A stretch of DNA of 64,000 nucleotides from an uncultured Muribaculaceae bacterium (GTDB lineage Bacteria; Bacteroidota; Bacteroidia; Bacteroidales; Muribaculaceae), in contig CALUMG010000004.1 in assembly GCA_944321705.1 (NCBI GenBank), positions 124,001 to 188,000 of the forward strand. The letters are read 5' to 3'. This document shows, one piece after another, positions 10,475 to 18,997 of the stretch. Position 1 is the first letter of the stretch; the number at the start of each line of letters is the position of its first letter. Both the position numbers and the translations under genes were made by a program. The notes below the pieces were generated by a model that saw only the letters and a list, made by a program, of their open reading frames with translations, made no database searches and was not told the DNA's origin.

Positions 10475-11665
10475 ATGGGGAGAAATATAGGTATTTTGGT
10501 CTTTTTGTATATGATTTCATTTTGTAATAGTCGTGCCAACGAGTTTGCTTCAGATGCAGAGGCGTTAATGGAATCGGTATATTATGACAGTGCCCCGGGA
10601 GCCGCAGTATTGATAGCCAATGGCGACAGCATACTATTTGAAGGCTATTATGGAATCGCCGACATGGAAACACAAACGCCAGTCGACAGTTCCACTGTTT
10701 TTAACATAGCATCAATTTCCAAACAATTTGTCGTGGCAAGCATTTTGAAATTGCAGGAAGACGGTAAACTGTCGATAGACGATGAGGTGGCCAAATATTT
10801 TCCTGAATATGGCAATGATATTTGGAAAAAAGTGAAGTTGAAGCACATAATGAGTCAATCGTCAGGTATTCCAGACTTGCGACCGCGCGGTGACCGGAAT
10901 TTCATGTTGTATGCCACCGACAGTCAAAGTATGGAATATTTCAATGAACTTGATTCTTTAAAATTCAAGCCGGGAAGTGAATATGATTATGTTAATCCGA
11001 CATTCTTGCTGCTTGCCGAAATAATACATCGCATTGAAGGGGTTGAATTTGTGGATTTCCAAAATTGTAACATATTCAAGCCTGCCGGAATGACTTCGAC
11101 GAGCTATTTTAATCCAGACGTTAAAATCCCACATTCGGCGCATGGATATGTGGCAAACGATGATGCCACGATGAACATGACCGATATGGATTCAGATAAA
11201 AGGCGTGACCGTGCAGAAGATTATTTTGTGGATAAAAAAGGACGTCAGTGGGCCGAGTGCGATTACGGAGAAGAAACATTTTTTGCTACTCGTCCCGACG
11301 GTGGCATCTATTCTACAGCACGAGACCTTCTGAAATGGGAAAACATGTTGTCAACACATGAATACATAGGAGCAGAAAGTCTTAATGATGCGTATGGCAG
11401 ACATGCGAAAGTAAGTGGCAGTGGATTTTCCACTTATCAAAACAGACCTCACACATGGTATGGGTATGGATGGTTTGTCGATGATACTCCAGGCAGGTGC
11501 ATGAAAATATACCATACAGGCGATAATGGTGGTTTCCAAGCATATTTGGCAAAATATGCCGGGAGTTCGGTGAAAGTGATAATCTTGTCCAATCGTAATG
11601 ATGTGGACAGATGGAAATTACAGGGAGATATTGAAGATTTACTCATCAAATACGGCATTTTGTAA
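10475..11665 (+). CDS. Beta-lactamase-family (class C-like) serine hydrolase
   Basis: A signal peptide (about 20 residues) leads into a penicillin-binding/beta-lactamase fold. Motif SxxK is present as SISK (near residue 80), with the catalytic Ser and Lys. YxN appears as YVN (YDYVNPTF). Other landmarks are HIMSQSSGIPD and the late HTGDNGGFQAYLAKY. The family includes D-aminopeptidases, esterases and peptidoglycan-active enzymes; true beta-lactamase activity is not implied. The 396-residue length is normal. It may be read through from mutL, 40 bases upstream. Its 3' end lies just before a strong promoter for the next gene. Confidence 0.85.
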   Translation: MGRNIGILVFLYMISFCNSRANEFASDAEALMESVYYDSAPGAAVLIANGDSILFEGYYGIADMETQTPVDSSTVFNIASISKQFVVASILKLQEDGKLSIDDEVAKYFPEYGNDIWKKVKLKHIMSQSSGIPDLRPRGDRNFMLYATDSQSMEYFNELDSLKFKPGSEYDYVNPTFLLLAEIIHRIEGVEFVDFQNCNIFKPAGMTSTSYFNPDVKIPHSAHGYVANDDATMNMTDMDSDKRRDRAEDYFVDKKGRQWAECDYGEETFFATRPDGGIYSTARDLLKWENMLSTHEYIGAESLNDAYGRHAKVSGSGFSTYQNRPHTWYGYGWFVDDTPGRCMKIYHTGDNGGFQAYLAKYAGSSVKVIILSNRNDVDRWKLQGDIEDLLIKYGIL

Positions 11666-11683
11666 AATGTCGCGTGCGAGTAT

Positions 11684-11714
11684 TTTGTAACGAGCGAGAT
11701 TTTCACTATTTTTG
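11684..11714 (+). promoter_or_regulatory. Bacteroidota-type promoter for the TPR/propeller gene
   Basis: TTTG at 11684-11687, exactly 19 bases, then TATTTTTG at 11707-11714: a full match to TTTG-N19-TAnnTTTG. Transcription would start near 11721, which rules out the in-frame codon at 11674 as start and supports the ATG at 11752. Confidence 0.75.
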
Positions 11715-11751
11715 GATACAATTCAAATTGATTTGTAAGAATCTTAAGTAT

Positions 11752-13167
11752 ATGAAAGTACATTTATTCCTCATAGGCATGTTGATGTCGGCGTCATTGG
11801 CTTTTGGGGCTACGCTTAATGAAGCAAAAGAAGTATTTCTTTCAGGGGATTACGAGAAAGCATTGCCGATGCTTGAAGAACAATATAGGAAAAACAAGCG
11901 AAATGCATCGGTAAATCAATGGATAGGCGTATGCTTGTATAATCTAGGCCGCATGGATGAGGCAAAGCCTTATTTTGAGTTTGCCAAGAGCAAGCGAGTG
12001 ACGGAATCTTACAAGTATCTTGCTTTGATTGATTTCTATGATTATGACTTTGACGGGGCGGAAGAAATGTTGAGCCTTTATGCCAAAGAAATGACAAAGT
12101 TGAAGAAAGAGATGCCGGCCGAAATTAATTCCATTTCCAGTTCTATAAGCAAGGCTAAAGTAATGCTTGATCATGTAGAGAAAATAACGATAATAGACAG
12201 CATTGTTGTAGACAAGTCGGATTTTTTCAAGCATTACCGGTTGTCATCAAGCACAGGGACTTTGAATGGAGCAGAAGTTTTGCCTTTCAAGGTTGAAGAA
12301 GATAGTCTCATGGTCGTGTATATGCCGGAAAGCGGAGCCAGCATGATTTGGAGCCAGCCCGATACGGCAGGTGTAAGACATTTATATGAATCGGTTGAAC
12401 TTTATGGTGGCATGTGGGATGAAAGTCATCGATTGTCGGAAACTGTGAATATGGACGGAAGCTCGGCCTATCCATTCATGATGGCTGATGGATTGACATT
12501 GTATTATGCCAATAACGGGAAAGAGTCGATAGGCGGCTATGACATATTTATCAGCCGTAAAGATTCGGAAACAGGCGAGTTTTATCAACCTCAAAACATA
12601 GGCATGCCGTTTAATTCCCCGTTTGATGATTACATGCTTGTGATAGATGAGTTTACAGGGGCCGGTTGGTGGGCTACCGATAGAAATCGCATCCCAGGCA
12701 AGGTGACCATATATGTGTATATTCCTAATCAGGTAAGGGAAAATTATAGCCCGGATGATCCTAATCTCATGTCGTATGCATTGATTCGCAACATAAGCGA
12801 CACATGGACTGATGAGGATTTTGCGGGATTGCTTGCCGAAATAAATTCTTTGTCGGTTTCGGAGAAAAAGGAACGAAAAGATTTTGAATTTCATTTGACA
12901 AACGGAGTGGTGTACACTCGTTTTGATCAATTCAAGACCAGTGAAGCAAGGCATCGCATGGAGGAATTGATTGTCATGATTCAGAATCAAAGAAGCGACA
13001 TGGAACGATTGAATCGCCTACGCGAGCAATATTCAAAAGTTACCGAAGTTCAGCGTGGGGCTTTGCGAGGTGAAATTCTACGTCTTGAAGACAAGGTAGA
13101 CCAGTTTCCTGCTGACAGGGAACGTGTGGAAAACGAAATAAGGAAACTTGAATTAAGAAACCTATAA
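11752..13167 (+). CDS. Exported TPR and beta-propeller (PD40-like) protein
   Basis: I place the start at 11752 because it follows a strong promoter and opens a signal peptide (MKVHLFLIGMLMSASLAFGA). An in-frame extension back to 11674 would cross the promoter. After the signal come tetratricopeptide-like helices (AKEVFLSGDYEKALPMLEEQY, VNQWIGVCLYNLGRMDEAKPY). Then follow propeller-type segments such as SSAYPFMMADGLTLYYANNG, GGYDIFISRKDS and FNSPFDDYMLVIDEFTGAGWWATDR. These are the WD40-like PD40 repeats seen in OmpA-associated Bacteroidota envelope proteins. A coiled coil ends the protein. The role is unknown; a structural or scaffolding function in the envelope is likely. floA starts 12 bases downstream. 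Confidence 0.75.
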   Translation: MKVHLFLIGMLMSASLAFGATLNEAKEVFLSGDYEKALPMLEEQYRKNKRNASVNQWIGVCLYNLGRMDEAKPYFEFAKSKRVTESYKYLALIDFYDYDFDGAEEMLSLYAKEMTKLKKEMPAEINSISSSISKAKVMLDHVEKITIIDSIVVDKSDFFKHYRLSSSTGTLNGAEVLPFKVEEDSLMVVYMPESGASMIWSQPDTAGVRHLYESVELYGGMWDESHRLSETVNMDGSSAYPFMMADGLTLYYANNGKESIGGYDIFISRKDSETGEFYQPQNIGMPFNSPFDDYMLVIDEFTGAGWWATDRNRIPGKVTIYVYIPNQVRENYSPDDPNLMSYALIRNISDTWTDEDFAGLLAEINSLSVSEKKERKDFEFHLTNGVVYTRFDQFKTSEARHRMEELIVMIQNQRSDMERLNRLREQYSKVTEVQRGALRGEILRLEDKVDQFPADRERVENEIRKLELRNL

Positions 13168-13179
13168 ATATCTTTAATC

Positions 13180-14160
13180 ATGGAAATAACGTTGATATTA
13201 TTAGTGGCGATAGTACTGCTGGCATTGGCCATTTTCTTTTACTATGTTCCGTTTTTCATGTGGATTTCAGCCCGAGTGTCGGGTGTGAGTATCTCTCTTA
13301 TACAATTGTTCCTTATGAGGATAAGGAAAGTGCCTGCCAATGTGATTGTCCGTGCTTTGATTGAAGCTCATAAAGCCGGATTGGGAGACGTGAACCGTGA
13401 TGACCTTGAAGCTCACTATCTTGCCGGTGGTAATGTCGAGAAGGTTGTGCATGCTTTAGTGTCGGCTGCCAAAGCCAATATAGACTTGGAATTCAAGATG
13501 GCAACAGCCATTGATCTTGCAGGCCGCGATGTGTTTCAAGCTGTGCAGATGTCGGTAAATCCGAAAGTAATAGATACTCCTCCGGTCACTGCTGTCGCCA
13601 AGGATGGCATTCAATTGATAGCAAAGGCAAGAGTGACGGTCAGAGCTAATATCCGTCAATTGGTGGGTGGCGCTGGTGAAGATACTGTTCTTGCTCGTGT
13701 GGGCGAGGGAATAGTGTCATCGATTGGTTCGTCGGAAAGTCATAAAGAGGTACTTGAGAATCCCGATTCGATATCAAAGCTCGTTTTGAAAAAAGGTTTG
13801 GATTCAGGTACTGCATTTGAAATATTGTCGATTGATATCGCTGATATAGACATAGGTAAAAATATTGGTGCAACATTGCAGATGGATCAAGCTCAAGCTG
13901 ATAAGAACATAGCCCAAGCCAAAGCCGAAGAGCGCAGAGCCATGGCTATTGCACTTGAGCAGGAAATGAAAGCTAAGGCGCAAGAAGCGCGTGCCAAGGT
14001 GATTGAAGCCGAAGCCGAGGTGCCAAAAGCAATGGCCGAGGCATTCAGAAATGGTAATTTGGGAATAATGGATTATTACAAGATGAAAAACATTGAAGCC
14101 GATACTTCAATGCGTGAATCCATTGCCAAGCCGACAGGTGGAAGTGTGGGAGCAAAATAA
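13180..14160 (+). CDS. floA: Flotillin-like protein FloA
   Basis: A hairpin membrane anchor (residues 3-27, then [17 protein letters not shown]) is followed by an SPFH-type domain: [20 protein letters not shown] and [21 protein letters not shown] coiled coil then carries repeated Glu-Ala-Lys pairs ([40 protein letters not shown]). This is the UPF0365/FloA family, which organises ordered membrane microdomains. The 326-residue length is typical. It starts 12 bases after the TPR/propeller gene and is probably cotranscribed with it. Confidence 0.95.
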   Translation: MEITLILLVAIVLLALAIFFYYVPFFMWISARVSGVSISLIQLFLMRIRKVPANVIVRALIEAHKAGLGDVNRDDLEAHYLAGGNVEKVVHALVSAAKANIDLEFKMATAIDLAGRDVFQAVQMSVNPKVIDTPPVTAVAKDGIQLIAKARVTVRANIRQLVGGAGEDTVLARVGEGIVSSIGSSESHKEVLENPDSISKLVLKKGLDSGTAFEILSIDIADIDIGKNIGATLQMDQAQADKNIAQAKAEERRAMAIALEQEMKAKAQEARAKVIEAEAEVPKAMAEAFRNGNLGIMDYYKMKNIEADTSMRESIAKPTGGSVGAK

Positions 14161-14269
14161 AAACATGTCATCGTATTAATAAATGAAATACATGCCTGCA
14201 AAATCTGCAACTGTGCATGAGTGGCTCGTAACAAGCTTGCCGTCATGAATGTAAGAAGATGGAGAAAAT

Positions 14270-15088
14270 ATGATTGATTTTAAAAAGATAATAAAAAATA
14301 GCCGATTATATAATTTTCACTCGCATACGCAATTCTGTGACGGTCATGCTCCGATGGAAGAGTTTGTAGAAGAAGCTGTGAAAGAAGGTTTCACCGATTA
14401 TGGCTTCAGCCCGCATTCTCCAATCCCGTTTGAGTCGTCATGTAACATGAGCATGGATTCGGTAGATGAATACATGTCGGAGTTCAAACGACTTAAAGGT
14501 ATTTACGGCAACTGTCTTAATTTGTACTCATCGATGGAAATTGATTATATCAATGATGAATGGGGGCCGTCCAATCCTTATTTTGATACCATTCCTCTTG
14601 ATTATAGAATAGGTTCGGTTCATTTTATACCATCTTTTACAGAAGAAGGTAAATATATCGACATAGATGGCCGTTTCTTGTCATTCAAGGAAAAGATGCA
14701 TAAATATTTTCATGATGACATAGAAGCAGTGGTGCGTAGTTTTTATAAACAGTCGTTGGACATGGTAGAAGCGGGTGGCTTTGATATCATAGGCCATTTT
14801 GATAAAATAGGCCATAATGCAGGTCATTTCAGGGAAGGAATAGAAGATGAAAAATGGTATGAGCAATTGTTCATGCAATTGTTCGAAGCCATAATGGACC
14901 ATCATTTAATCATTGAAGTGAATACGAAAGCATGGGATGAACACCATCGTTTTTTCCCTAATTTAAAATACTTTGATTTGCTCAAGCGCAGTGGTGCCGT
15001 ATTGCTCATAAATTCAGATGCACATTATCCGACGTTAATTAATGCCGGGCGCGACGATGCCATGGCTTTGTTGCGTGGTGGCATTTGA
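14270..15088 (+). CDS. PHP-domain phosphatase (HisJ/HisK-type histidinol-phosphatase)
   Basis: The PHP metal centre begins with NFHSHTQFCDGHAPMEEFV (HxH plus Asp and His). It continues with FSPHSP, Glu in SSMEIDYI, GSVHFIP, IIGHFDKIGHN, and ends with NSDAHYP. All are metal-ligand positions of histidinol-phosphate phosphatases of the PHP type, which complete histidine synthesis after HisC. No other his gene lies nearby, so the substrate is inferred from the family only. The last codons contain the -33 element of the next promoter. Confidence 0.8.
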   Translation: MIDFKKIIKNSRLYNFHSHTQFCDGHAPMEEFVEEAVKEGFTDYGFSPHSPIPFESSCNMSMDSVDEYMSEFKRLKGIYGNCLNLYSSMEIDYINDEWGPSNPYFDTIPLDYRIGSVHFIPSFTEEGKYIDIDGRFLSFKEKMHKYFHDDIEAVVRSFYKQSLDMVEAGGFDIIGHFDKIGHNAGHFREGIEDEKWYEQLFMQLFEAIMDHHLIIEVNTKAWDEHHRFFPNLKYFDLLKRSGAVLLINSDAHYPTLINAGRDDAMALLRGGI

Positions 15089-15114
15089 TGGTGTGGCGGT
15101 TTTTTGTAATTTTG
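15084..15114 (+). promoter_or_regulatory. Promoter of the PurF-like gene
   Basis: TTTG at 15084-15087, 19 bases, TAATTTTG at 15107-15114. Perfect agreement with the Bacteroidota consensus. The -33 box lies in the last codons of the PHP gene; start of transcription near 15121. Confidence 0.75.
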
Positions 15115-15156
15115 CACATCTTTTTTCGTAAATAGGAATTACTAAATAGAAAATAT

Positions 15157-16563
15157 ATGGGAGGTTTTTTCGGAACAGTTTCTAAGACGAACTGCATAGC
15201 CGACTTGTTTTACGGAACAGACTATAATTCGCATTTGGGAACGAGACGTGGAGGTCTTGTCACATACAGTGAAAACAGAGGATTCATAAGATCAATACAC
15301 AATCTTGAGAGTTCTTATTTCAGGACTAAATTTGAAGCAGAGCTTGGCAAGTTTGAAGGCAATTCGGGAATAGGTATAATAAGTGATACCGATGCTCAGC
15401 CGATAGTGATTAATTCGCATTTGGGGCGTTTTGCCATAGTAACAGTTGCGAAAATTGAGAATTTGGCCGAACTTGAAGCTGAATTGTTGGAAAAAAACAT
15501 GCATTTTGCTGAGTTAAGTTCGGGCAAAACCAACCAAACCGAACTTATAGCTTTGTTGATTATTCAAGGGAAGGATTTTGTCGATGGCATAGAAAACGTT
15601 TTCAAAAACATAAAAGGCTCTTGCTCGATGTTGCTGTTGACCGAAGACGGTATTATTGCAGCGCGCGACAAGTGGGGCAGGACTCCTATTGTGCTTGGCA
15701 AGAAAGAAAATGCCTATGCTGTGACAAGTGAATCGAGTAGTTTCCCTAATTTAGATTATGAGATAGAACGTTTTATCGGTCCGGGAGAAATTGTCAAGGT
15801 TACGGCCGATGGCGTGACTCAAATGCGGAAGCCTGGAGAGGAGATGCAGATATGCTCCTTTTTATGGGTTTATTATGGTTTCCCTACATCTTGTTATGAA
15901 AATCGCAATGTTGAAGAAGTCAGGTTTAAGTGTGGCTTGAACATGGGAAAGAAGGATACGTCGGATGTTGACTGTGTGTGTGGAATCCCTGATTCGGGAG
16001 TAGGAATGGCTCTTGGGTATGCCGAGGGGAAAGGAGTTCCTTATCACAGGGCTATTGCAAAATATACACCTACATGGCCGCGTAGTTTTACTCCGAGCAA
16101 TCAAGCAATGCGCGACCTTGTGGCAAAGATGAAATTAATTCCAAACAGGGCAATGTTGGAAGGGAAACGGTTGCTGTTTTGCGATGATTCTATTGTGCGT
16201 GGTACGCAATTGCGTGATAATGTGAAGATACTTTATGATTATGGTGCAAAGGAAGTTCACATGCGCATAGCTTGCCCTCCGCTCATATATCCATGTCAAT
16301 TTGTGGGTTTCACGGCTTCTAAAAGCCCGATGGAGCTTATTACCCGTCGCATAATAAAGGAACTTGAAGGGGATGAGAATAAAAATTTGGAAAAGTATGC
16401 ATGCACAGGTTCCCCGGAATATGAAAAAATGGTTCAAATAATTGCCGACAGGTTTGGTTTGTCATCATTGAAGTTCAACACGCTTGAAATGCTTGTGGAG
16501 GCTATAGGTTTGCCAAAATGTAGAATTTGCACGCATTGTTTTGACGGTAGCAGCCATTTCTGA
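15157..16563 (+). CDS. Amidophosphoribosyltransferase-like protein (PurF paralogue without the N-terminal Cys)
   Basis: Two PurF parts are visible. The glutaminase (Ntn-hydrolase) domain opens MGGFFGT...GTDYNSHLGTRRGGL where PurF has MCGI...: the nucleophilic Cys2 is a Gly. The phosphoribosyltransferase domain is well kept: CGIPDSGVGMALGYAEGKGV, then the PRPP loop LLFCDDSIVRGTQLRD, then VHMRIACPPLIYPC. The C-terminus has CRICTHC, recalling Fe-S or metal ligands of PurF. At 468 residues the length suits PurF. PurF makes phosphoribosylamine from PRPP and glutamine. Without the nucleophile, glutamine hydrolysis should fail, so this may use ammonia or serve another role. It has its own promoter. 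I leave the symbol blank because a canonical purF may lie elsewhere. Confidence 0.85.
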   Translation: MGGFFGTVSKTNCIADLFYGTDYNSHLGTRRGGLVTYSENRGFIRSIHNLESSYFRTKFEAELGKFEGNSGIGIISDTDAQPIVINSHLGRFAIVTVAKIENLAELEAELLEKNMHFAELSSGKTNQTELIALLIIQGKDFVDGIENVFKNIKGSCSMLLLTEDGIIAARDKWGRTPIVLGKKENAYAVTSESSSFPNLDYEIERFIGPGEIVKVTADGVTQMRKPGEEMQICSFLWVYYGFPTSCYENRNVEEVRFKCGLNMGKKDTSDVDCVCGIPDSGVGMALGYAEGKGVPYHRAIAKYTPTWPRSFTPSNQAMRDLVAKMKLIPNRAMLEGKRLLFCDDSIVRGTQLRDNVKILYDYGAKEVHMRIACPPLIYPCQFVGFTASKSPMELITRRIIKELEGDENKNLEKYACTGSPEYEKMVQIIADRFGLSSLKFNTLEMLVEAIGLPKCRICTHCFDGSSHF

Positions 16564-16587
16564 TTTTAAGAAGATAAGTGTACCAGC

Positions 16588-16689
16588 CAAATCAAGCTGT
16601 AACAATCAATAAAAAGCACCGATTTTCGCGAAACGGTTGAAAATCGGTGCTTTAATGTGTCTTACGGTTTGTTGCGGTTCGTTTTGGTG
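16588..16689. repeat. Left copy of a 102-base direct repeat at the ssrA 3' end (element boundary)
   Basis: Matches 18074-18175 base for base except for three substitutions. It carries a copy of the ssrA terminator hairpin (16613-16653, arms AAAGCACCGATTTT / AAAATCGGTGCTTT) and ends with TTTTGGTG, the complement of the encoded CCA end of tmRNA. Beyond it similarity to ssrA stops. This marks the left edge of an element inserted at ssrA. Pointing right, the hairpin may also terminate the PurF-like gene. Confidence 0.8.
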
Positions 16690-17289
16690 AAGCTCCTCTG
16701 TTCCTGACCCTCAAGCAAGACATCTACGGCTTCGCCCGTGTAATCGCAGTGATTTCCTACAAACTTTATTGACGAATGCAACTCACCATGTCTTACAGGC
16801 AGCTGTATAATGCATTATTATATGGAATTGAACTTTAGGGGTGCCCTGTGAGGTGTTCCTTTATTATTTGCAACATGCACAATGTAGATGTTTTGGGAAT
16901 ATTTTAAAGTCTTGGTTCATCATAGTAATATTATTGTTGTTGAGACTGTTCAAATTTCCATTGCTTCTAAGTTGCTGTTAGGCTAATTTATTGGTAATCA
17001 ATAAAATAAAGCGCAAAATATTTGGTAAAAAGTTGTATAATCCAAATATTTTGCGTATTTTTGTAATGCAATCGAACGGGTGGTTGCGAAAGAAAAATCT
17101 GAAACGCTTGAAAGGTAGTAAGAAAAAACCCACCAAAACTTTGAAAAATGAGTATACGAATCGTTTTTAAAGTTTGGAAAATACGAATCGCGTTTGAAAT
17201 AGCGGTTTAATTCCAAAATGGGGGTGGGCTGCCACCCATCCCCTTCGTTTGGTGGGTTCAACGACAAAAATACAACAAAATATCAAATC
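16690..17289. other. Non-coding or decayed left part of the ssrA-associated element
   Basis: No intact gene longer than about 35 codons is credible here. A short open stretch after the repeat (about 16660-16770, ending TGA) reads like a coding remnant, including LTLKQDIYGFARVIAVISYK, but I do not recognise it. A -7-like box TATTTTTG lies at 17056-17063 with TTG about 20 bases upstream. It is followed by a possible 34-codon basic ORF starting at 17066 and by two copies of ATACGAATCG. A GGGTGG/CCACCC hairpin at about 17223-17238 precedes the small gene. Confidence 0.5.
17154..17190. repeat. Pair of direct ATACGAATCG repeats
   Basis: ATACGAATCG occurs at 17154-17163 and 17181-17190, 27 bases apart. 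Each copy is preceded by a similar TTTG[AG]AAA stretch. They may be binding sites for a recombinase accessory factor or for the neighbouring small protein. Confidence 0.4.
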
Positions 17290-17499
17290 ATGGAAACTAC
17301 GGAACAAGAAAAGCCAAAAAGCAAGCGCGGAGGACCGCGCCCGGGGTCGGGCAGGCCGCGCAAGGAGTTCGCCCGAGCGTTGACGGTGAGGCTGTCGCAC
17401 GAGGCCGATGCGGCACTTGCATGTTACGAAGGGAACGCCACCGAGTTCATCAACGCGGCCATCGTGGAACGCGCCCGGGCGATGGGCATTGTAAAATGA
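17290..17499 (+). CDS. Small basic protein of the mobile element, possibly DNA-binding
   Basis: I choose ATG 17290 (69 residues), preceded by an A-rich leader. An upstream in-frame start would include the GC hairpin. The protein has a basic, Gly/Pro-rich N-terminus (KSKRGGPRPGSGRPRKEF), then ALTVRLSHEADAALACYEGN and ATEFINAAIVERAR. This layout, a beta strand followed by two helices, resembles ribbon-helix-helix proteins found beside Bacteroides integrases. The gene is clearly more GC-rich than its surroundings, pointing to horizontal origin. Its stop lies 3 bases from the end of the converging integrase remnant. Function is inferred only from shape. Confidence 0.6.
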   Translation: METTEQEKPKSKRGGPRPGSGRPRKEFARALTVRLSHEADAALACYEGNATEFINAAIVERARAMGIVK

Positions 17500-17502
17500 C
17501 TG

Positions 17503-18052
17503 CTAACGCTCGTCGAACAGTTTCATCGCCCGTGCCTTTTCAGCATCGGCAATCTTGATGTACGGCTTCATGGCCTTGTAATAGCTGTGTCCCGTCCACT
17601 CCATGACGGTGGCGGCAGGGATGCCCATTGTAAGGGCGTTGCAAATGAAAGTGCGCCGTCCCGTGTGCGTTTCTACCAGTTCATATTTCGGATGTGTTTC
17701 TTCCATGCGCTCTGCTCCTTTGTAATAGACCGTGGTTATTGGGGTATCAATCCCGGCAAGGAAACACACTTCCTTGACCCATTGGTTCATGCGTTGGTTG
17801 GTCACCACCGGCAAAGGGCGTTCATCATCCTTGTATTTTTCAAGTATCCGTTCTTGTCAGCCCAATTTAAGAACCATTTGAGTAATTTCCTGTATTTTTG
17901 AGCTCCCATTTTGAAGAGGCTATTGTATAGCCACAGTTGAATTGCAATATCTCTCCGTTCCAACATGCACGCATCAGTATCTGGCATTCTGCGTCGTCTG
18001 TTCCGTTGTATGTTTTTTGTATATAAAATGAAATGTTCCTCTTGATTACCAT
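17503..18052 (-). pseudogene. Tyrosine recombinase (integrase) remnant with two internal deletions
   Basis: Three pieces in different frames make up one integrase. The N-terminal part (from ATG 18052: MVIKRNISFYIQKTYNG ... FNCGYTIASSKWE) is the arm-binding domain. The middle (KYRKLLKWFLNWADKNGYL) is the end of the core-binding domain. The C-terminal piece (EKYKDDERPLPVVTNQRMN, ETHTGRRTFICNALTMG, WTGHSYYKAMKPYI) holds the catalytic H-x-x-R, H and Tyr. About 180 residues remain where about 400 are expected. The joint near 17845-17860 merges GGA-TAC-TTG of one frame with ATA-CTT-GAA of the other, a deletion that shifts frame. The first joint lies near 17900-17910. The upstream catalytic Arg region is gone, so the enzyme must be inactive. 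Confidence 0.85.
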
Positions 18053-18073
18053 AAAATCAGTACATATTTTCTG

Positions 18074-18175
18074 CAAATCAAGTTATAACAATCAATAAAA
18101 AGCACCGATTTTCGCGAAATGGTTGAAAATCGGTGCTTTAATGTGTCTTACGGTTTGTTGCGGTTCGTTTTGGTG
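18074..18175. repeat. Right copy of the 102-base direct repeat (att-like) joined to intact ssrA
   Basis: Same sequence as 16588-16689 with three substitutions. Its last bases TGGTG are the complement of the CCA end of tmRNA, so the element is joined exactly to the 3' end of the intact gene. The integrase remnant starts only 21 bases to the left, which is the usual arrangement of an integrase next to its attachment site. Confidence 0.8.
18099..18139 (-). terminator. ssrA terminator
   Basis: Arms AAAGCACCGATTTT / AAAATCGGTGCTTT around a 13-base loop. Read on the - strand it ends in a T run, 32 bases past the mature tmRNA end. Confidence 0.75.
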
Positions 18176-18569
18176 GAGCCGGAGGGATTCGAACCCTCGT
18201 CCAAACATGGAACTAATGAGCTTTCTACATGCTTATCCATGAGTTGATTGTCGGAAGCAGACAGGATCATGGCGACCAATCTGCAACTTATTCTGTAAAT
18301 TTCGGAGCAGTTCCCAGACAAAACTGTCCCTATTCCCGATTATTGAGCACCACCGATTCGATAAGCTACGGGAAATGAGCAATCGGGTGATGTCTTGTCT
18401 CCGCCACTGTGGCGGAGATTAAGCTGATCTACTATACTTCAATCAAGCAGCAAGAGCGTAGTTATTTTCGCCAGATAAATTTTTGATGTCGAGATATTAT
18501 AGAGCGTAGGCATCATGGCTCTGCATGCTTACACACCACTTCTACATGCTGTCAAAACCAGTCGACCCC
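18171..18569 (-). ncRNA. ssrA: Transfer-messenger RNA (tmRNA)
   Basis: The 3' end (complement of 18171-18200) is a tRNA-like T arm and acceptor: GGTTCGAATCCCTCCGGCTCCACCA in the RNA sense, with CCA encoded. The 5' end GGGGTCG (from 18569) pairs with the 3' CGGCTCC over seven pairs with two G-U pairs, which fixes both ends. The tag reading frame lies at 18472 down to 18443 and reads GENNYALAA then TGA. It is directed at stalled ribosomes and marks products for proteolysis. The 399-base length is typical of Bacteroidales. Its 3' end served as the insertion site of the adjacent element. Confidence 0.95.
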
Positions 18570-18608
18570 TATTTGGAACGCATGTAAAATGCTGTATCAA
18601 ATGGACTG

Positions 18609-18616
18609 CAAATGTA
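18609..18616 (-). promoter_or_regulatory. Putative ssrA promoter, -7 TACATTTG
   Basis: On the - strand TACATTTG fits TAnnTTTG, about 40 bases before the mature 5' end, leaving a short precursor for RNase P to remove. A TTTTTG lies about 15 bases upstream, closer than the ideal 19. Confidence 0.45.
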
Positions 18617-18830
18617 CATATATTGTTTTAACAAAAAGAGAGTCCAATTATATATTTAAATTATTTTAACTGTGTGAAGCTTGTAGAAAGCAGTAATTAA
18701 TTGGTTCAAAAAGATGGATGATGTATCTGTATCTGTATCATGATAGTGTATCCTCAAGATATTAAATCGTTGACATCAGTCGTGTTATGTTTCTAATAGA
18801 AATTTTCTTTCAAAAAAGATTGCCCAAAAG

Positions 18831-18861
18831 TTGCGTAATTGAAAATATTGCCTTAACTTTG
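18831..18861 (+). promoter_or_regulatory. tRNA-His promoter
   Basis: TTG at 18831-18833, about 20 bases, then TAACTTTG at 18854-18861. Initiation would fall some 10 bases before the tRNA. Confidence 0.6.
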
Positions 18862-18877
18862 CACCCGAAATCAAGAT

Positions 18878-18952
<75 letters not shown>

Positions 18953-18954
18953 CA

Positions 18955-18997
18955 AAAGATAGCGGCATTCATTAAGTGATACCGCTATCTTTTTTTA
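18955..18997 (+). terminator. Terminator after tRNA-His
   Basis: Arms AAAGATAGCGG / CCGCTATCTTT with a run of seven T. Strong intrinsic terminator, so the downstream operon needs its own promoter. Confidence 0.85.

Noticed and set aside
17066..17170. 34-codon basic ORF (MQSNGWLRKK...) in the element
   Set aside because: It starts only three bases after the -7 box, so it would be leaderless at best; no conserved features.
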